DNA of 64,000 nucleotides from positions 158,281 through 222,280 of the forward strand of contig NZ_JAKKFH010000063.1 of assembly GCF_022230925.1 (NCBI RefSeq), in the 5' to 3' direction. The stretch is from Micromonospora alfalfae (GTDB lineage Bacteria > Actinomycetota > Actinomycetes > Mycobacteriales > Micromonosporaceae). A model generated the notes under the pieces. The model did no database searches. It was given only the letters and a program-made list of their open reading frames with translations, and had not been told where the DNA came from. This document shows positions 25,688 through 34,244 of this stretch, in pieces (position 1 is the first letter of the stretch; every line of letters starts with the position of its first letter). The position numbers and the translations under genes were made by a program.

Positions 25688-26052
25688 GCCAGCCCTCCCA
25701 GGGCGCGTGGGGCAATGGGTCGGGCGGCGGGCGCCAGGGCACCCAGGCGGGCGGTCGCCGCCTTCACATTGCGCCGCAGGCGCTCGGTCTCGCCGGCGAG
25801 GGTGGCACTACCGGTTGTGGAAAGGCGGTAGTAGCGGCGCTGGCGGCCGTCAACGACCTCCTCCCGGTCGGCCTCGATGAGGCCGGCGTCCACCATTCGG
25901 TCAAGCGCGCCGTACAACGTGCCAGGCCGCAGGGACAGCCGACCCTCGGACAGGGCCGCCACCTCCCTGATGATCCCGTAACCATGCATTGGCGGGCCAG
26001 CGAGAGCGGTCAGGATCCAGAAGGTCGGTTCCCGCAGCGGTGCATCCACCAT
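25684..26052 (-). CDS. PadR-family transcriptional regulator, 122 aa
   Basis: A winged helix of the PadR type: EPTFWILTALAGPPMHGYGI, SLRPGTLYGALDRMVDAGLI and QRRYYRLSTTG, then a short dimerisation helix. ATG 26052 (MVDAPLREP) is preferred to the frame start at 26088. It is translationally coupled to the membrane protein downstream. The AT-rich stretch just upstream (26056-26085, with AATATATCG and GGTATGATAG) is the likely promoter and operator. Confidence 0.85.
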   Translation of the reverse strand: MVDAPLREPTFWILTALAGPPMHGYGIIREVAALSEGRLSLRPGTLYGALDRMVDAGLIEADREEVVDGRQRRYYRLSTTGSATLAGETERLRRNVKAATARLGALAPAARPIAPRALGGLA

Positions 26053-26209
26053 GGCAATATATCGGGCACAAAGGTATGATAGGGGCAAACCGCCGACAAC
26101 GTCTGGAGGCGACCGAGTTGGCGCGTCCGCCGCTCGGTTGCATCGCGGAGAACTCAGCCGGTGACGTTGATGAGCGAGGTCATCGCGGCTTCGGTTCTGC
26201 GGTGCGTTG

Positions 26210-26935
26210 TCATGGCGTTGAAGAAGGCCCCTCTTCGTCGGGCGGTGGGTATTCGGCAGCGTTTCGAACGATTTCCTCGGCGTCGAAGGTGACGTTGGCG
26301 ACGATCTCGTAGTCGGCGACCCGGGCGCGTAGTGCCGCGAGTCGGGCTGCGGCCTGTCGTAGGCGTCCGCCCTCCACGTCGAGAGCGGCGAGCAAGTCGG
26401 TGTTGTCGATCCACGTCAGCACGTGGTCGACCTCATCGTCGAAGTCGGCGGGGTCCGTGATGTCTAGGGTGCTGGCCATCCATCTCAGTAGTTCGACCTG
26501 CTTGTCGAGTGCTACGCACGGTTCGCCGCTGCGAAGGGCGTCGACGGCGCGTTCGTAGGCGGGCGCGGGGACGGCCAGCGGGGGTGCGCCGAGTGCGTCG
26601 TGAGCGACGATGACCGCCGCCAGTTCAACTGCCGGGGTGACGGCGGCGAACCTACGGACTACACCGCCGTCGTTGACGTGGATGATCTTGTCCGGGTCCT
26701 CAAGGGGTATCGCCTTGGCGGTGGTGATGGTGCGGCGCTTCGTGCGGTCCGGCGGGCGAGGATCCATGAGGGTGCTGCTGGCGACGGTGATTGGGGTGTC
26801 GGCGGGCAGTCGCTGCATCAGCTTCGCGAGCTGGCCGGCGGTGCGGATCGCGATCCTGCCGTCGACGAAGGCGTCGTGTACTGCTGCGAAGGCGGCTGCT
26901 TGCTGTTCTTGGTGTTCCTGCCAGTCGCTGATCAA
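26210..26935 (-). CDS. Uncharacterised element protein, 241 aa
   Basis: Contains IRTAGQLAKLMQRLPADTPI, a pattern that recalls small actinobacterial DUF6225-like proteins, followed by acidic helical segments (DFDDEVDHVLTWIDNTDLLA) and a helical C-terminus rich in Ala and Arg. No catalytic motif is visible. It lies next to the integrase module on the same strand, so it probably belongs to the element backbone. Confidence 0.55.
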   Translation of the reverse strand: MISDWQEHQEQQAAAFAAVHDAFVDGRIAIRTAGQLAKLMQRLPADTPITVASSTLMDPRPPDRTKRRTITTAKAIPLEDPDKIIHVNDGGVVRRFAAVTPAVELAAVIVAHDALGAPPLAVPAPAYERAVDALRSGEPCVALDKQVELLRWMASTLDITDPADFDDEVDHVLTWIDNTDLLAALDVEGGRLRQAAARLAALRARVADYEIVANVTFDAEEIVRNAAEYPPPDEEGPSSTP

Positions 26936-27462
26936 GGTGTTCCTCCGGAAGTTGTCGTTGATGCTGGTGCTCGTGGGTTCGGTGCCGGGAGGCGTCGTGC
27001 ATGACGTGGTGACGCGCTGGCCGCGAGGCGGCCTCGGTCAGGTTCGCGTGAGGTCGTTCGGCACATATCCGGGCCGCGACGTTTCACCGTCCGCTCGTCG
27101 GGCGACTCGCCGCCGATCCTGGGACGAGCGGAGGTACGTCGTGCCGGTAATGCCGCAGTCTCGCCAGGTGTGGATTCGTCCGCGGCCAAGTCGAGGCCCG
27201 CTCGTTCCGGCTGGCTAGTCTGCGGTGGTCTCGATGTCCTTTGGCCGGCATCGGTGACCGCTCGTTGCCGTATGGCACTGCCGATCTCGCCCGGACGGAG
27301 CATCCGGTCGAGGGGCTGGCGCGCCGTGGTCGCTGGAGTGGCGCTGCTGGAGATCCCTCTTGCTGCTCGTGGCGGCGTGCTGCGTCACCTTCGTTGGCGT
27401 CGACCTCGACGGCGGGGGCGGCATTCGAGGGCTGCCGTCCCCGCCTGGCGGGTGTTGTCTGT
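26936..27462. other. Gap between the element protein and the integrase, no confident gene
   Basis: A minus-strand frame of 123 codons (26932-27303) is open, but its composition (Arg, Pro and Ser-rich, no motif) looks like a shadow. No repeat or promoter is clear. Confidence 0.35.
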
Positions 27463-28941
27463 CTACGCTGCGCGCTTGCGTCGGCGGGGGAGTAGTTCGG
27501 CGGCGGCTTCGGCTTTGGCGCGTTCGACGTCGAGTTCGGCGATGACCGAGGTGTAGACGTCGGTCATGGCGGCGGAGGAGTGGCCGAGGAGTTCCTGGAT
27601 GTCTTTGAGGTCGGCGCCGGCGGCTTTGAGGTAGGTGGCGGCGCAGTGCCGTAGGTCGTGTAGCCGGATCGGGGGTAGGTCGGCGTCGCGGACGAGGACC
27701 TCGAAGCGGTCGGTGACGGCGTTGGGGTGCCAGGGCTTTCCGTCGGGTTGGACGAAGAACAGTCCGGTGTCGGGCCAGGTGTGGCCGGCGGCGAGTTTCC
27801 ACTGGGCGCGGCGGGCGTGGTGGGCGCGCAGGACGACGCGGGTGATGCTGGCCATGGCCATGATCCGGTTGCCGGACTCGGACTTGACCTTCTTGATCAC
27901 TGGTGTGTAGCCGTGGGTGGCGATCTGTTGGGTGACGCTGATCAGGGAGTTGTCGAGGTCGACGGCGGTGTCGGTGAGTCCGACAGCCTCGCCGCGGCGC
28001 AGTCCGCGGTGCAGGATGAGCGCGAACAGTGGGTAGAGGACGACGTCGTGCTCTTCGGCGTGGTCGAGGAACGCGCCGGCCTGCTGCGGGGTCCACACCA
28101 TGACCGGGCTGGGTCGCTCGCCGGTGTCGCGCCACCGTTGGACGGCTTTGGTGGTCCATACCCGGGCTTTGGGGCGTACCCCGGAGGGCAGTTCGATGTG
28201 GGCGGCGGGGTTGAAGTCGATGAGCCGGTTGTTGCCGCGGCGGATGGCGTCGTTGAGTGCCTTGCGCAGGGTGGCGCGGATGCGGTGCATGCTGGCCGGT
28301 TTGGTGGTGCGCAGGCCGCGGACGCTGGCGCGGATGGTGGGGTCGTCGCTCTGGCGGGCGATCTCGATGGCGGTGCTGCGGTCGGCGATGGTGGCGAACA
28401 TGGCCTCGACGTGCTCCACCCGTAGTTTCACCAGGGCGATGGCGCCGAGGTGCGGGACTAGGTGGACGCGGATGTGCGACTCGTAGGCCAGCAGGGTGTT
28501 GGGTTGGACGCTGCTGAGGCTGCGGCGGGATGCCAGCCATGACTGCAGGTACTCGCCGACGGTGGTCGTGACGGTGGCGGGCAGTCCGGCGCGGACCCGT
28601 CGGGCGATGGTGTCGCGGTCCGGCAGTGGTGCGCCGGCGGTGACGGCGAGGAGCATGTCGGCGATCTCGGCGGCAACGGCTGGGTCGTCGCTGGCGAGGG
28701 CGAGTAGGGCTTTGGCGTGGTCGCGGTCGCCGGTGGCGGCGTCGCGGGTGTCGAAGGTGCTGCGGCGTAGTTGCCGGCGCGCCTGGCCGGGGTGGGTGGG
28801 CAGTTCGAGTTGGTAGGCCCACCGTCCGTGGGTGGGATTCCACGCTCCGCTCGCCCGGCGAAGCTGCGGACAGTGGTTGCCGAGTTTGCGCCGGTTGCGG
28901 TCGCGGCACGCGCAGCGTTTGAAGACGGATCCTTCCGCCAT
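27463..28941 (-). CDS. Tyrosine recombinase (integrase), 492 aa
   Basis: The C-terminal catalytic domain has all key residues: Arg in LHRGLRRGEAVGL (about 315), HDLRH (His428-Arg431), His in LLGHSS (about 454) and Tyr in DVYTSV (about 463). Before it is a SAM-like core-binding domain (TVGEYLQSWLASRR...), and at the N-terminus a Cys-containing arm-binding region (MAEGSVFKRCACRDRN). It would join attP to the tRNA-Lys anticodon loop and, with the excisionase, reverse this. It is encoded beside the xis-like gene but in the middle of the island, 3 kb from the intact tRNA-Lys. Confidence 0.9.
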   Translation of the reverse strand: MAEGSVFKRCACRDRNRRKLGNHCPQLRRASGAWNPTHGRWAYQLELPTHPGQARRQLRRSTFDTRDAATGDRDHAKALLALASDDPAVAAEIADMLLAVTAGAPLPDRDTIARRVRAGLPATVTTTVGEYLQSWLASRRSLSSVQPNTLLAYESHIRVHLVPHLGAIALVKLRVEHVEAMFATIADRSTAIEIARQSDDPTIRASVRGLRTTKPASMHRIRATLRKALNDAIRRGNNRLIDFNPAAHIELPSGVRPKARVWTTKAVQRWRDTGERPSPVMVWTPQQAGAFLDHAEEHDVVLYPLFALILHRGLRRGEAVGLTDTAVDLDNSLISVTQQIATHGYTPVIKKVKSESGNRIMAMASITRVVLRAHHARRAQWKLAAGHTWPDTGLFFVQPDGKPWHPNAVTDRFEVLVRDADLPPIRLHDLRHCAATYLKAAGADLKDIQELLGHSSAAMTDVYTSVIAELDVERAKAEAAAELLPRRRKRAA

Positions 28942-29029
28942 GATCAGTTCTCTCCCTCGGGTGGGGTGTTCGGCAGCCGGTGGCTGCGGATTGCGTACGG
29001 GGTGATCCACGCGTGCCTTCCGCCGACGA

Positions 29030-29338
29030 TCAAGTCGTCCCCCGGCGATGGGGTGGCTGATGGCTGTCGTCGCTGTCGGGTAGGTGCAGGGCGTGGAGGA
29101 TGGCGGCGACCGGCACCCGGTAGCGGCTGCCGAAGCGCAGCACGGCGACCGGGAACTCGCCGCGCTTGGCCAGGTCGTAGGCGACGGAACGGGATAGCCC
29201 GAAGATCCGGGCCGCGGTGCTCAGGTCGGTGACCATGCCCAGGGCGCGGATCCGCTCGGTAGTCCAGGTGCCAGGTGGAGGGTCCTCAACGGGGCGGGCG
29301 GGCTGCGTGTGCTCGACGTGAGGTTCAGGGGTGCTCAT
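29030..29338 (-). CDS. Excisionase-like DNA-binding protein, 102 aa
   Basis: A single winged helix-turn-helix of the MerR/excisionase type: LSTAARIFGLSRSVAYDLAK, then GEFPVAVLRFGSRYRVP. It sits just upstream of the integrase on the same strand, the usual xis-int arrangement. It would bind attachment-site arms and favour excision. Confidence 0.8.
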   Translation of the reverse strand: MSTPEPHVEHTQPARPVEDPPPGTWTTERIRALGMVTDLSTAARIFGLSRSVAYDLAKRGEFPVAVLRFGSRYRVPVAAILHALHLPDSDDSHQPPHRRGTT

Positions 29339-29606
29339 CGCGATGGTCCTTCGCAGTGGGAGAAGGCGACGGTGTCGCCGGGATGGTTTCGGGACGGTGG
29401 GGGTGAGGCGGCAGGCCGACGTGGCGTCGACCCGATGGGCGACGATCGGGGCCCTCGGTGCTGGTGGCGTCAGGTAGCGTCCGACCGGTGGCCGGTCATG
29501 GAACGGACCGAGCCGGGCAGGGGTCGTGATGGTGCGAAGCCGAGCTCGCTCAAGCCGAAGTCGACTCTGCGCCGGCCGGGTCGGGCTCTGACACCCTCAA
29601 ACCCCT

Positions 29607-29633
29607 GTTTGTGTGCTCTGGCGAACGCCTGCC
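29607..29633 (+). repeat. 27-bp inverted repeat, left arm
   Basis: Begins GTTTGTGTGCTCTGG. Its exact reverse complement is at 32348-32374, 2.7 kb away. Each arm is directly joined to an array of the TGTGAG decamer, also in inverted orientation, so the whole unit is mirrored. Confidence 0.85.
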
Positions 29634-29635
29634 GA

Positions 29636-29668
29636 ACTCACAGCCGCTCACAGCGACTCACAAAGTCA
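29636..29668 (-). repeat. Decamer array 1 (three copies, minus orientation)
   Basis: Read on the minus strand: TTGTGAGTCG, CTGTGAGCGG and CTGTGAGTTC in 10-bp register, next to the left inverted-repeat arm. Confidence 0.75.
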
Positions 29669-30847
29669 CCCGGTCGACCATGTCCGTTCTCAGGCAATCT
29701 GCTCCGTTCTCAATATTTCTGCTCCGAGCGCCCTCGGTCTGCTGATCCGCTCGCCGCGTTCTTACCGTGTTGGGGAGAGCGTGAACCGGCCCTGCCAGGG
29801 ACGATGCTGAGGAAGAGGTTCGCGATCAGGTCCCACTCCCGGACGCGGCCAGACCGAGCGACCCGCCGCGGAACGTGGCGGCGGGGCAGATTGACTGAGA
29901 ATCAAGCCGAGTTGGCCTTCTCAATCGAACTGCTCCGCCCAGCTCAGCGCGCCCCACCCGGAGCAACTTCGCTGAGAACGGACACCGGGCCAGCGCCGAT
30001 CCGACGCGGATGCGCTACCGCCTCGGCGCCAACCACCCGGACAGTGGCAGAAGTCGATGACACGGTCTGTGGTGTGACCGTTCACGAATGCTGCGACAGC
30101 GTGTCCGCCGACGGCTCGGCCGCGGTGCCAACGTGTCACACGCCGCAGCGGCGACGACCGGTCGGGCACTCATGTTGGTCTATGACATGGTGTCCGCGGA
30201 CATGTCCTTACCCGACAGGCGCGGACACGGCCTGCGTGCGGTTGACACGCCCGTCCATGCGGCGCAGGGATGTCATGCCGGTTTGACCACCGACACCACG
30301 GGAAGGGCTGTCGCCGATCGGCGCCAGTGTCACTCCAGGTCAGGAACACGCGCGTGACTGCGCTGTCCCGGCCCTGCTCAGCGACCACGCCGGACACTTT
30401 GTCAACGGCAAGCATCGATGGCATGCGCGACGCTGCGGACACACTCGCCGGACGCGGAGGACACCTTCTGCCCACCTCGAGGCCATGGCCGCGCGCACGG
30501 AAGCGGTCGACATCTCTCAACGTCATGTGACCGCCGCCGATCGCATGCCCGGACAAGGTGACACAGCACCCCTGCCGACGTTCCTGTCCTCTCGGACGCG
30601 GTCGCCGCTGCCTGTACGGACAAGATGTCCATCGATCATCCTCGTTGACATCGGTTCGCTCGTTCCCGGGTAAGGCAGCCGGTACGGAGGGTTCCCCATC
30701 ACTGGTGCATCCATCGGCGACCGACACGGGCGAGGGGGCGCCAGGCACGATGCCCCGGCCCGGGGGACGCGGCAGGTGGTCGGGATTCGCGCCACCGCTG
30801 GCGTCGTCGCCGGCGTTTCGGGCGTGCCGGCAGCGGATGCAACGCCG

Positions 30848-30887
30848 CTGTGAGTCTCTGTGAGCGGCTGTGAGTCGCTGTGAGTGA
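30848..30887 (+). repeat. Decamer array 2 (four tandem copies)
   Basis: CTGTGAGTCT, CTGTGAGCGG, CTGTGAGTCG and CTGTGAGTGA follow without gaps, one per helical turn, as expected for iterons bound by a replication or partition protein on one face of DNA. Confidence 0.85.
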
Positions 30888-31029
30888 GAGGGTGTACGGC
30901 CCCGGAGGCCTCTTTTCGGGCACTTCTCGCACGGACCTCTGTTCTCACAGCCCTGCTCAGAACCCTCGTACGAGGGGGCGCCGGCGCGATCGCCAGCTCA
31001 GCGCCAGACCGGACGGGCTGTGTCAGCGG

Positions 31030-31069
31030 CTGTGAGCGCCTGTGAGTCGCTGTGAGTGACTGTGAGCGG
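31030..31069 (+). repeat. Decamer array 3 (four tandem copies)
   Basis: CTGTGAGCGC, CTGTGAGTCG, CTGTGAGTGA and CTGTGAGCGG in tandem, 180 bases after array 2. Confidence 0.85.
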
Positions 31070-31263
31070 TGGGCTCGGCCCGACGATCGCGGCCTCGTCG
31101 CGGAGCCGTTTGGGTGCCGCGCTTGGCGTGCGTCGGTGGCTCACAGCCCTGCTCAGCCGTACCGCGGCCCGTCCGAATCGCCCGCCTGGTGCCGGCCTCG
31201 GGTCCGGAGTTCGGGCGAGGCACCGCAGCGGCCCGCTGGGCGCGAAAGCCGCCTTGACCTGCG

Positions 31264-31283
31264 CTGTGAGTGCCTGTGAGTCG
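31264..31283 (+). repeat. Decamer array 4 (two copies)
   Basis: CTGTGAGTGC and CTGTGAGTCG, about 80 bases before the start of the 31365 gene. Confidence 0.75.
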
Positions 31284-31364
31284 GTCGTGGCGTAATCGGC
31301 ATTCCAGCGTCGCCAGAACACGGCGGCGACGCCCGCTGGTCTCTCTGGCCTAGGAGTATTGATC

Positions 31365-32233
31365 ATGAGTGTGTCCGACACGATCTTCCCTGCCGCGCCC
31401 CTGGACGCCGTCGATGTCGCGTTCGCGGCGCTGACCAGCGACCCGGCACCCCTGTCCCTCGACCTCGACATGTTCGGTCCGGATGACGGCCTGCCAAGGG
31501 GTGTCGTGGCGCTGCCGGCGCTGCGGGACTGGCTGCTGGCGAACCCGCGCGCCTACACCGCCCGCGACGCGGTGTGGCGGGAGTTGATCCGTCGTGCCCG
31601 ACTGGACGGGCCGCAGTGGGTCATCGCTGCGGTCGGCATGGCGATGCCGGCGCTGCGCCGCTACGCCAGGCGGTTGTCTGACGGCTACCGCGCGGTGACC
31701 CCGACGACATCGGCGCGGAGATCCTCGCGGGTTTCCTGGCTGCGCTGCGCAACCACTTGGACGTGGCCCGCCGGGCGCCGTACGCGTCGTTGTGCCGGGC
31801 CGGGTGGCGCGCCGGGCACGCGCTGCGCCAGCAGGCCAGCGAGTTCACTGCGGTCGAGGATGTGGAGCGCGTCACGGGACCGCGGACGCCGCAGGTGCCC
31901 TACGGGCATCCGGACGTGCTGGTACGCCGCGCGGTGCGCCTGGGGATCCTCGACGCCGACGACGAGCAGCCCTACATCGACGTGCGGCTGGGCCGGCGAG
32001 CCATGGATCCGATCGCGGCCCGGATGGGCATCAGCACCGACGCCCTGCGCATGCGGTTGGGTCGCATCGACACCCGCCTCGCCGAAGCCCTCGCCAGCGG
32101 CATGCTGACCGGCGCGGCGTCCCCGCAGGCCGCCGAGGCGTTGGCGGCGCGAGCCGAACGCCGGGCCAGTCTGCGCGCCGCCAGCCGCCGCCGCCTCTCC
32201 ACCACTGCCGCCACGTCGACGGCAGTCGCGTAG
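31365..32233 (+). pseudogene. Helix-turn-helix element protein, frameshifted
   Basis: ATG 31365 has AGGAG 8 bases upstream. The first frame (MSVSDTIFPAAPLDAVDVAF...ALRDWLLANPRAYTARDAVW) is intact to about 31691. The continuation (GDPDDIGAEILAGFLAALRN... to 32233) is one frame back, implying one missing base at 31692-31693. The second part has a sigma-like helix-turn-helix (AARMGISTDALRMRLGRIDT). Together they make about 289 residues. Similar proteins occur beside the integration genes of actinobacterial elements. The clean remainder suggests a recent mutation or an error. Confidence 0.6.
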
Positions 32234-32316
32234 GTCGGCTCCCTCTTCTCGCGGCGCCGTCACCTTCCCCGGTGAGGCCTCCTGGGACGGATCACCTCAA
32301 CTGAGAAAACCCCTCG

Positions 32317-32346
32317 TTGTGAGCGGCTGTGAGTGGTTGTGAGTGG
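32317..32346 (+). repeat. Decamer array 5 (three copies)
   Basis: TTGTGAGCGG, CTGTGAGTGG and TTGTGAGTGG in tandem, directly before the right inverted-repeat arm. It mirrors array 1. Confidence 0.8.
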
Positions 32347-32347
32347 G

Positions 32348-32374
32348 GGCAGGCGTTCGCCAGAGCACACAAAC
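32348..32374 (-). repeat. 27-bp inverted repeat, right arm
   Basis: Exact reverse complement of 29607-29633 (starts GGCAGGCGTTCGCC). The two arms flank the whole decamer region and the 31365 gene. Confidence 0.85.
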
Positions 32375-32652
32375 GGCGGTTCCTTAATGACGGCGCCACA
32401 AGCCGCGCTCGGATTCTCGCCGTACCGCAGGTACCGGCCGGTGATCCGGCCGCGCGGACCAGCCGGTGCCGTGCCCGGGCTGCCGCCCGGGCACGGAACC
32501 GTCGATCTGGCACCGCACTGTCACCCACCGCGACGCACGACCGCGGTGGCGTGATCCGCCCGAGGTGCGCCGCACCGACGCGGTCGCCCAGGCATTCATC
32601 CACCCCTGCCACCCCCCAATCAGGGGACGGCGCCACCTTGGAGGTACCGGTC

Positions 32653-33621
32653 ATGTCGACCACCTACCATCCCCAGTTCACTGTCCCGTCCACCCGGCCG
32701 ATCCCGACGGAGCTGCTCCTGGCCGAGAGCGGCCGCATGCGCCTGCCCGACTGGTGGGGCGTCGAGATGCTCGCCGAGCACCGCGTCCTGACCACCGCGC
32801 AACTCACCGCACTCGGCTTCGCCACCACCACGGCGTCGGCCACCCGACGTCTGACGATCCTCGCCCGCCGCGGCTGGATCGACCACCTCTGGAACACGCG
32901 CACCGCGGCAACCGCCGACACCTCGTGGTGCCTCGGCCCGATCGGCGCCCAACTCACCCCACTCGACGAAGACCGCGATGTCACCCCGGCGCAGGTGTAC
33001 CGGGCCCGCGACCGGCTCCGCGAGCACGCCGAGCTGCCCAGCCTGCTGCAGGCCAACGCCTTCTTCGTCGACCTGGCCACCCACGCGCTCACCGAACCCG
33101 GCAGTGACCTACGCACCTGGTGGTCACCGCGTACCTGCCGATACGTCACCGCGGCGCGGCAGCCCGCCTGGCACGGCGAGTACATCCACGACCGTAACCG
33201 CCACGCGTTCTGGTACCAGCCCGACCCCGGCGAGATCCGTCCCGCCGACCTCGCCGACCGTATCCACGCCTACCGGCGGTTGGCCGAACAAACCGGCCTG
33301 GCGACCCTGCTGTTCCACGCCGCCGACCCCCGGCGAGAGCAGGAACTGCACCGCTACCTCGAGCGCCGCAACACGCGGCACCTCACCGTCGTCACCAGCA
33401 ACCCCGAGCACGGCCACCCGACCGACCCGGTCTGGCAGCCGATCGGCGAGACACACCGCCTCGCCCTGACCGACCTTCCCCACACCCCCGAGCAGTGGCC
33501 GCCCGACACCGTGACCTTCAAGGAGGTACGGCCCCGAGCCCCACACCCCATCTACGACCCCGAGCGCCCCTACGAAGAATCCGTGGCCAACGGCGAGTAC
33601 CACTACCCGCCGCGCCCCTGA
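32653..33621 (+). CDS. Replication-relaxation family protein, 322 aa
   Basis: The N-terminal winged helix has VEMLAEHRVLTTAQLTALGF and SATRRLTILARRGWIDHLW, the pattern of replication-relaxation proteins of actinobacterial integrative elements. The second half (LLQANAFFVDLATHALTEPG, WHGEYIHDRNRHAFWYQPD) resembles a degenerate nuclease-like fold. ATG 32653 begins MSTTYHPQF. Such proteins are linked to plasmid or element replication. A strong hairpin follows the stop. Confidence 0.65.
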   Translation: MSTTYHPQFTVPSTRPIPTELLLAESGRMRLPDWWGVEMLAEHRVLTTAQLTALGFATTTASATRRLTILARRGWIDHLWNTRTAATADTSWCLGPIGAQLTPLDEDRDVTPAQVYRARDRLREHAELPSLLQANAFFVDLATHALTEPGSDLRTWWSPRTCRYVTAARQPAWHGEYIHDRNRHAFWYQPDPGEIRPADLADRIHAYRRLAEQTGLATLLFHAADPRREQELHRYLERRNTRHLTVVTSNPEHGHPTDPVWQPIGETHRLALTDLPHTPEQWPPDTVTFKEVRPRAPHPIYDPERPYEESVANGEYHYPPRP

Positions 33622-33632
33622 CCAACCGACCG

Positions 33633-33672
33633 CTGCTCCTCGACCGGCCCACCCGGGCCGGTCGAGGAGCAG
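33633..33672 (+). terminator. Perfect 18-bp hairpin after the first replication-relaxation gene
   Basis: CTGCTCCTCGACCGGCCC (33633-33650) and its exact complement (33655-33672) flank a 4-base ACCC loop, 11 bases after the stop codon. Most simply a terminator. In a mobile element such a hairpin could also serve replication or transfer. Confidence 0.7.
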
Positions 33673-34236
33673 ACCGGGGCGACCCACCGAAGCGATCCCC
33701 CGGTCACTGTCAGGGGACTGCCGGCGTTGCTGTCCGCTTCGAACCCGAACGGCAACGCCGGCAGCTCTCACGCCGCAGGTCGCAGCCGCTGCGACCAACT
33801 TCGATCGCGGCGACTGACACCGCCCGTGTCACCGGACGTTCGCCATACCCGCGAGACCAGGCAGGTTGGCATGTCCAGACCAGGCCTCCGCACAGCGACC
33901 GCGGACCTCCGGTCGCTCGCCCGCTGCGGCCGCGGGGGCGCACCAACCTCACATCCACTCGCACCTCTGACCCTGGAGCAACAGCGATGATCAGCCAGCA
34001 CCGCGAACCTCACCAGCCCGACTCACACCCAGCCTCACCGCAGCGTCACGCCGAACCCGTTGTGCCCGGCGCTTCAGCGGTCAGTGCCGATCTCCGTTCT
34101 ACCGTCCGTCTTGATCCTGACCCCCAACCTGACCCCTCACGGCCGCTCACAGCCCAGGTCAGCCTCGCTGTCAGGAGTGTGGGACCGCTCCAGACAGACC
34201 CTCCAGTCTCGGGTCTCTCCCCAAGGGCTTGTGCCC
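33673..34236. other. Region between the two replication-relaxation genes
   Basis: Mostly non-coding. It includes one weakly supported small gene (33987-34244) and no repeat that I recognise. Confidence 0.35.
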
Positions 34237-34244
34237 ATGGGTAA
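33987..34244 (+). CDS. Possible small Pro/Ser-rich protein, 85 aa
   Basis: ATG 33987 has GGAG 8 bases upstream, and the stop overlaps the start of the next gene by 8 bases, which would couple the two. The sequence (MISQHREPHQPDSHPASPQR) is low-complexity with no motif. It may be a leader for the next gene or a chance frame. Confidence 0.25.
   Translation: MISQHREPHQPDSHPASPQRHAEPVVPGASAVSADLRSTVRLDPDPQPDPSRPLTAQVSLAVRSVGPLQTDPPVSGLSPRACAHG

Larger units (their letters stand above)
29339..31364. other. 2-kb repeat-rich non-coding block, candidate replication origin
   Basis: No credible gene is present; long frames here lack motifs and start signals. The block holds one arm of a 27-bp inverted repeat, four arrays of a 10-bp repeat (consensus YTGTGAGYSG) and two copies of TCACAGCCCTGCTCAG (30945-30960, 31141-31156). 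Its position between excisionase and replication-relaxation genes fits an origin or maintenance region. Confidence 0.5.
32234..32652. other. Intergenic region with decamer array 5 and the right inverted-repeat arm
   Basis: No gene is called. Array 5 (32317-32346) and the inverted-repeat arm (32348-32374) occupy the first half, and the rest leads to the first replication-relaxation gene. Confidence 0.45.

Noticed and set aside
27215..28909. 564-codon frame overlapping the integrase on the same strand
   Set aside because: Arg/Pro/His-rich sequence typical of a shifted frame over a GC-rich gene; the integrase frame has all catalytic residues.
31680..31700. Programmed frameshift in the helix-turn-helix element gene
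   Set aside because: The junction TACCGCGCGGTGACC has no slippery heptamer, and the first frame continues for over 100 codons before a stop.
29636..32346. CRISPR array
   Set aside because: The repeats are 10-bp units in direct contact without spacers, and no cas gene is present; iterons explain them better.
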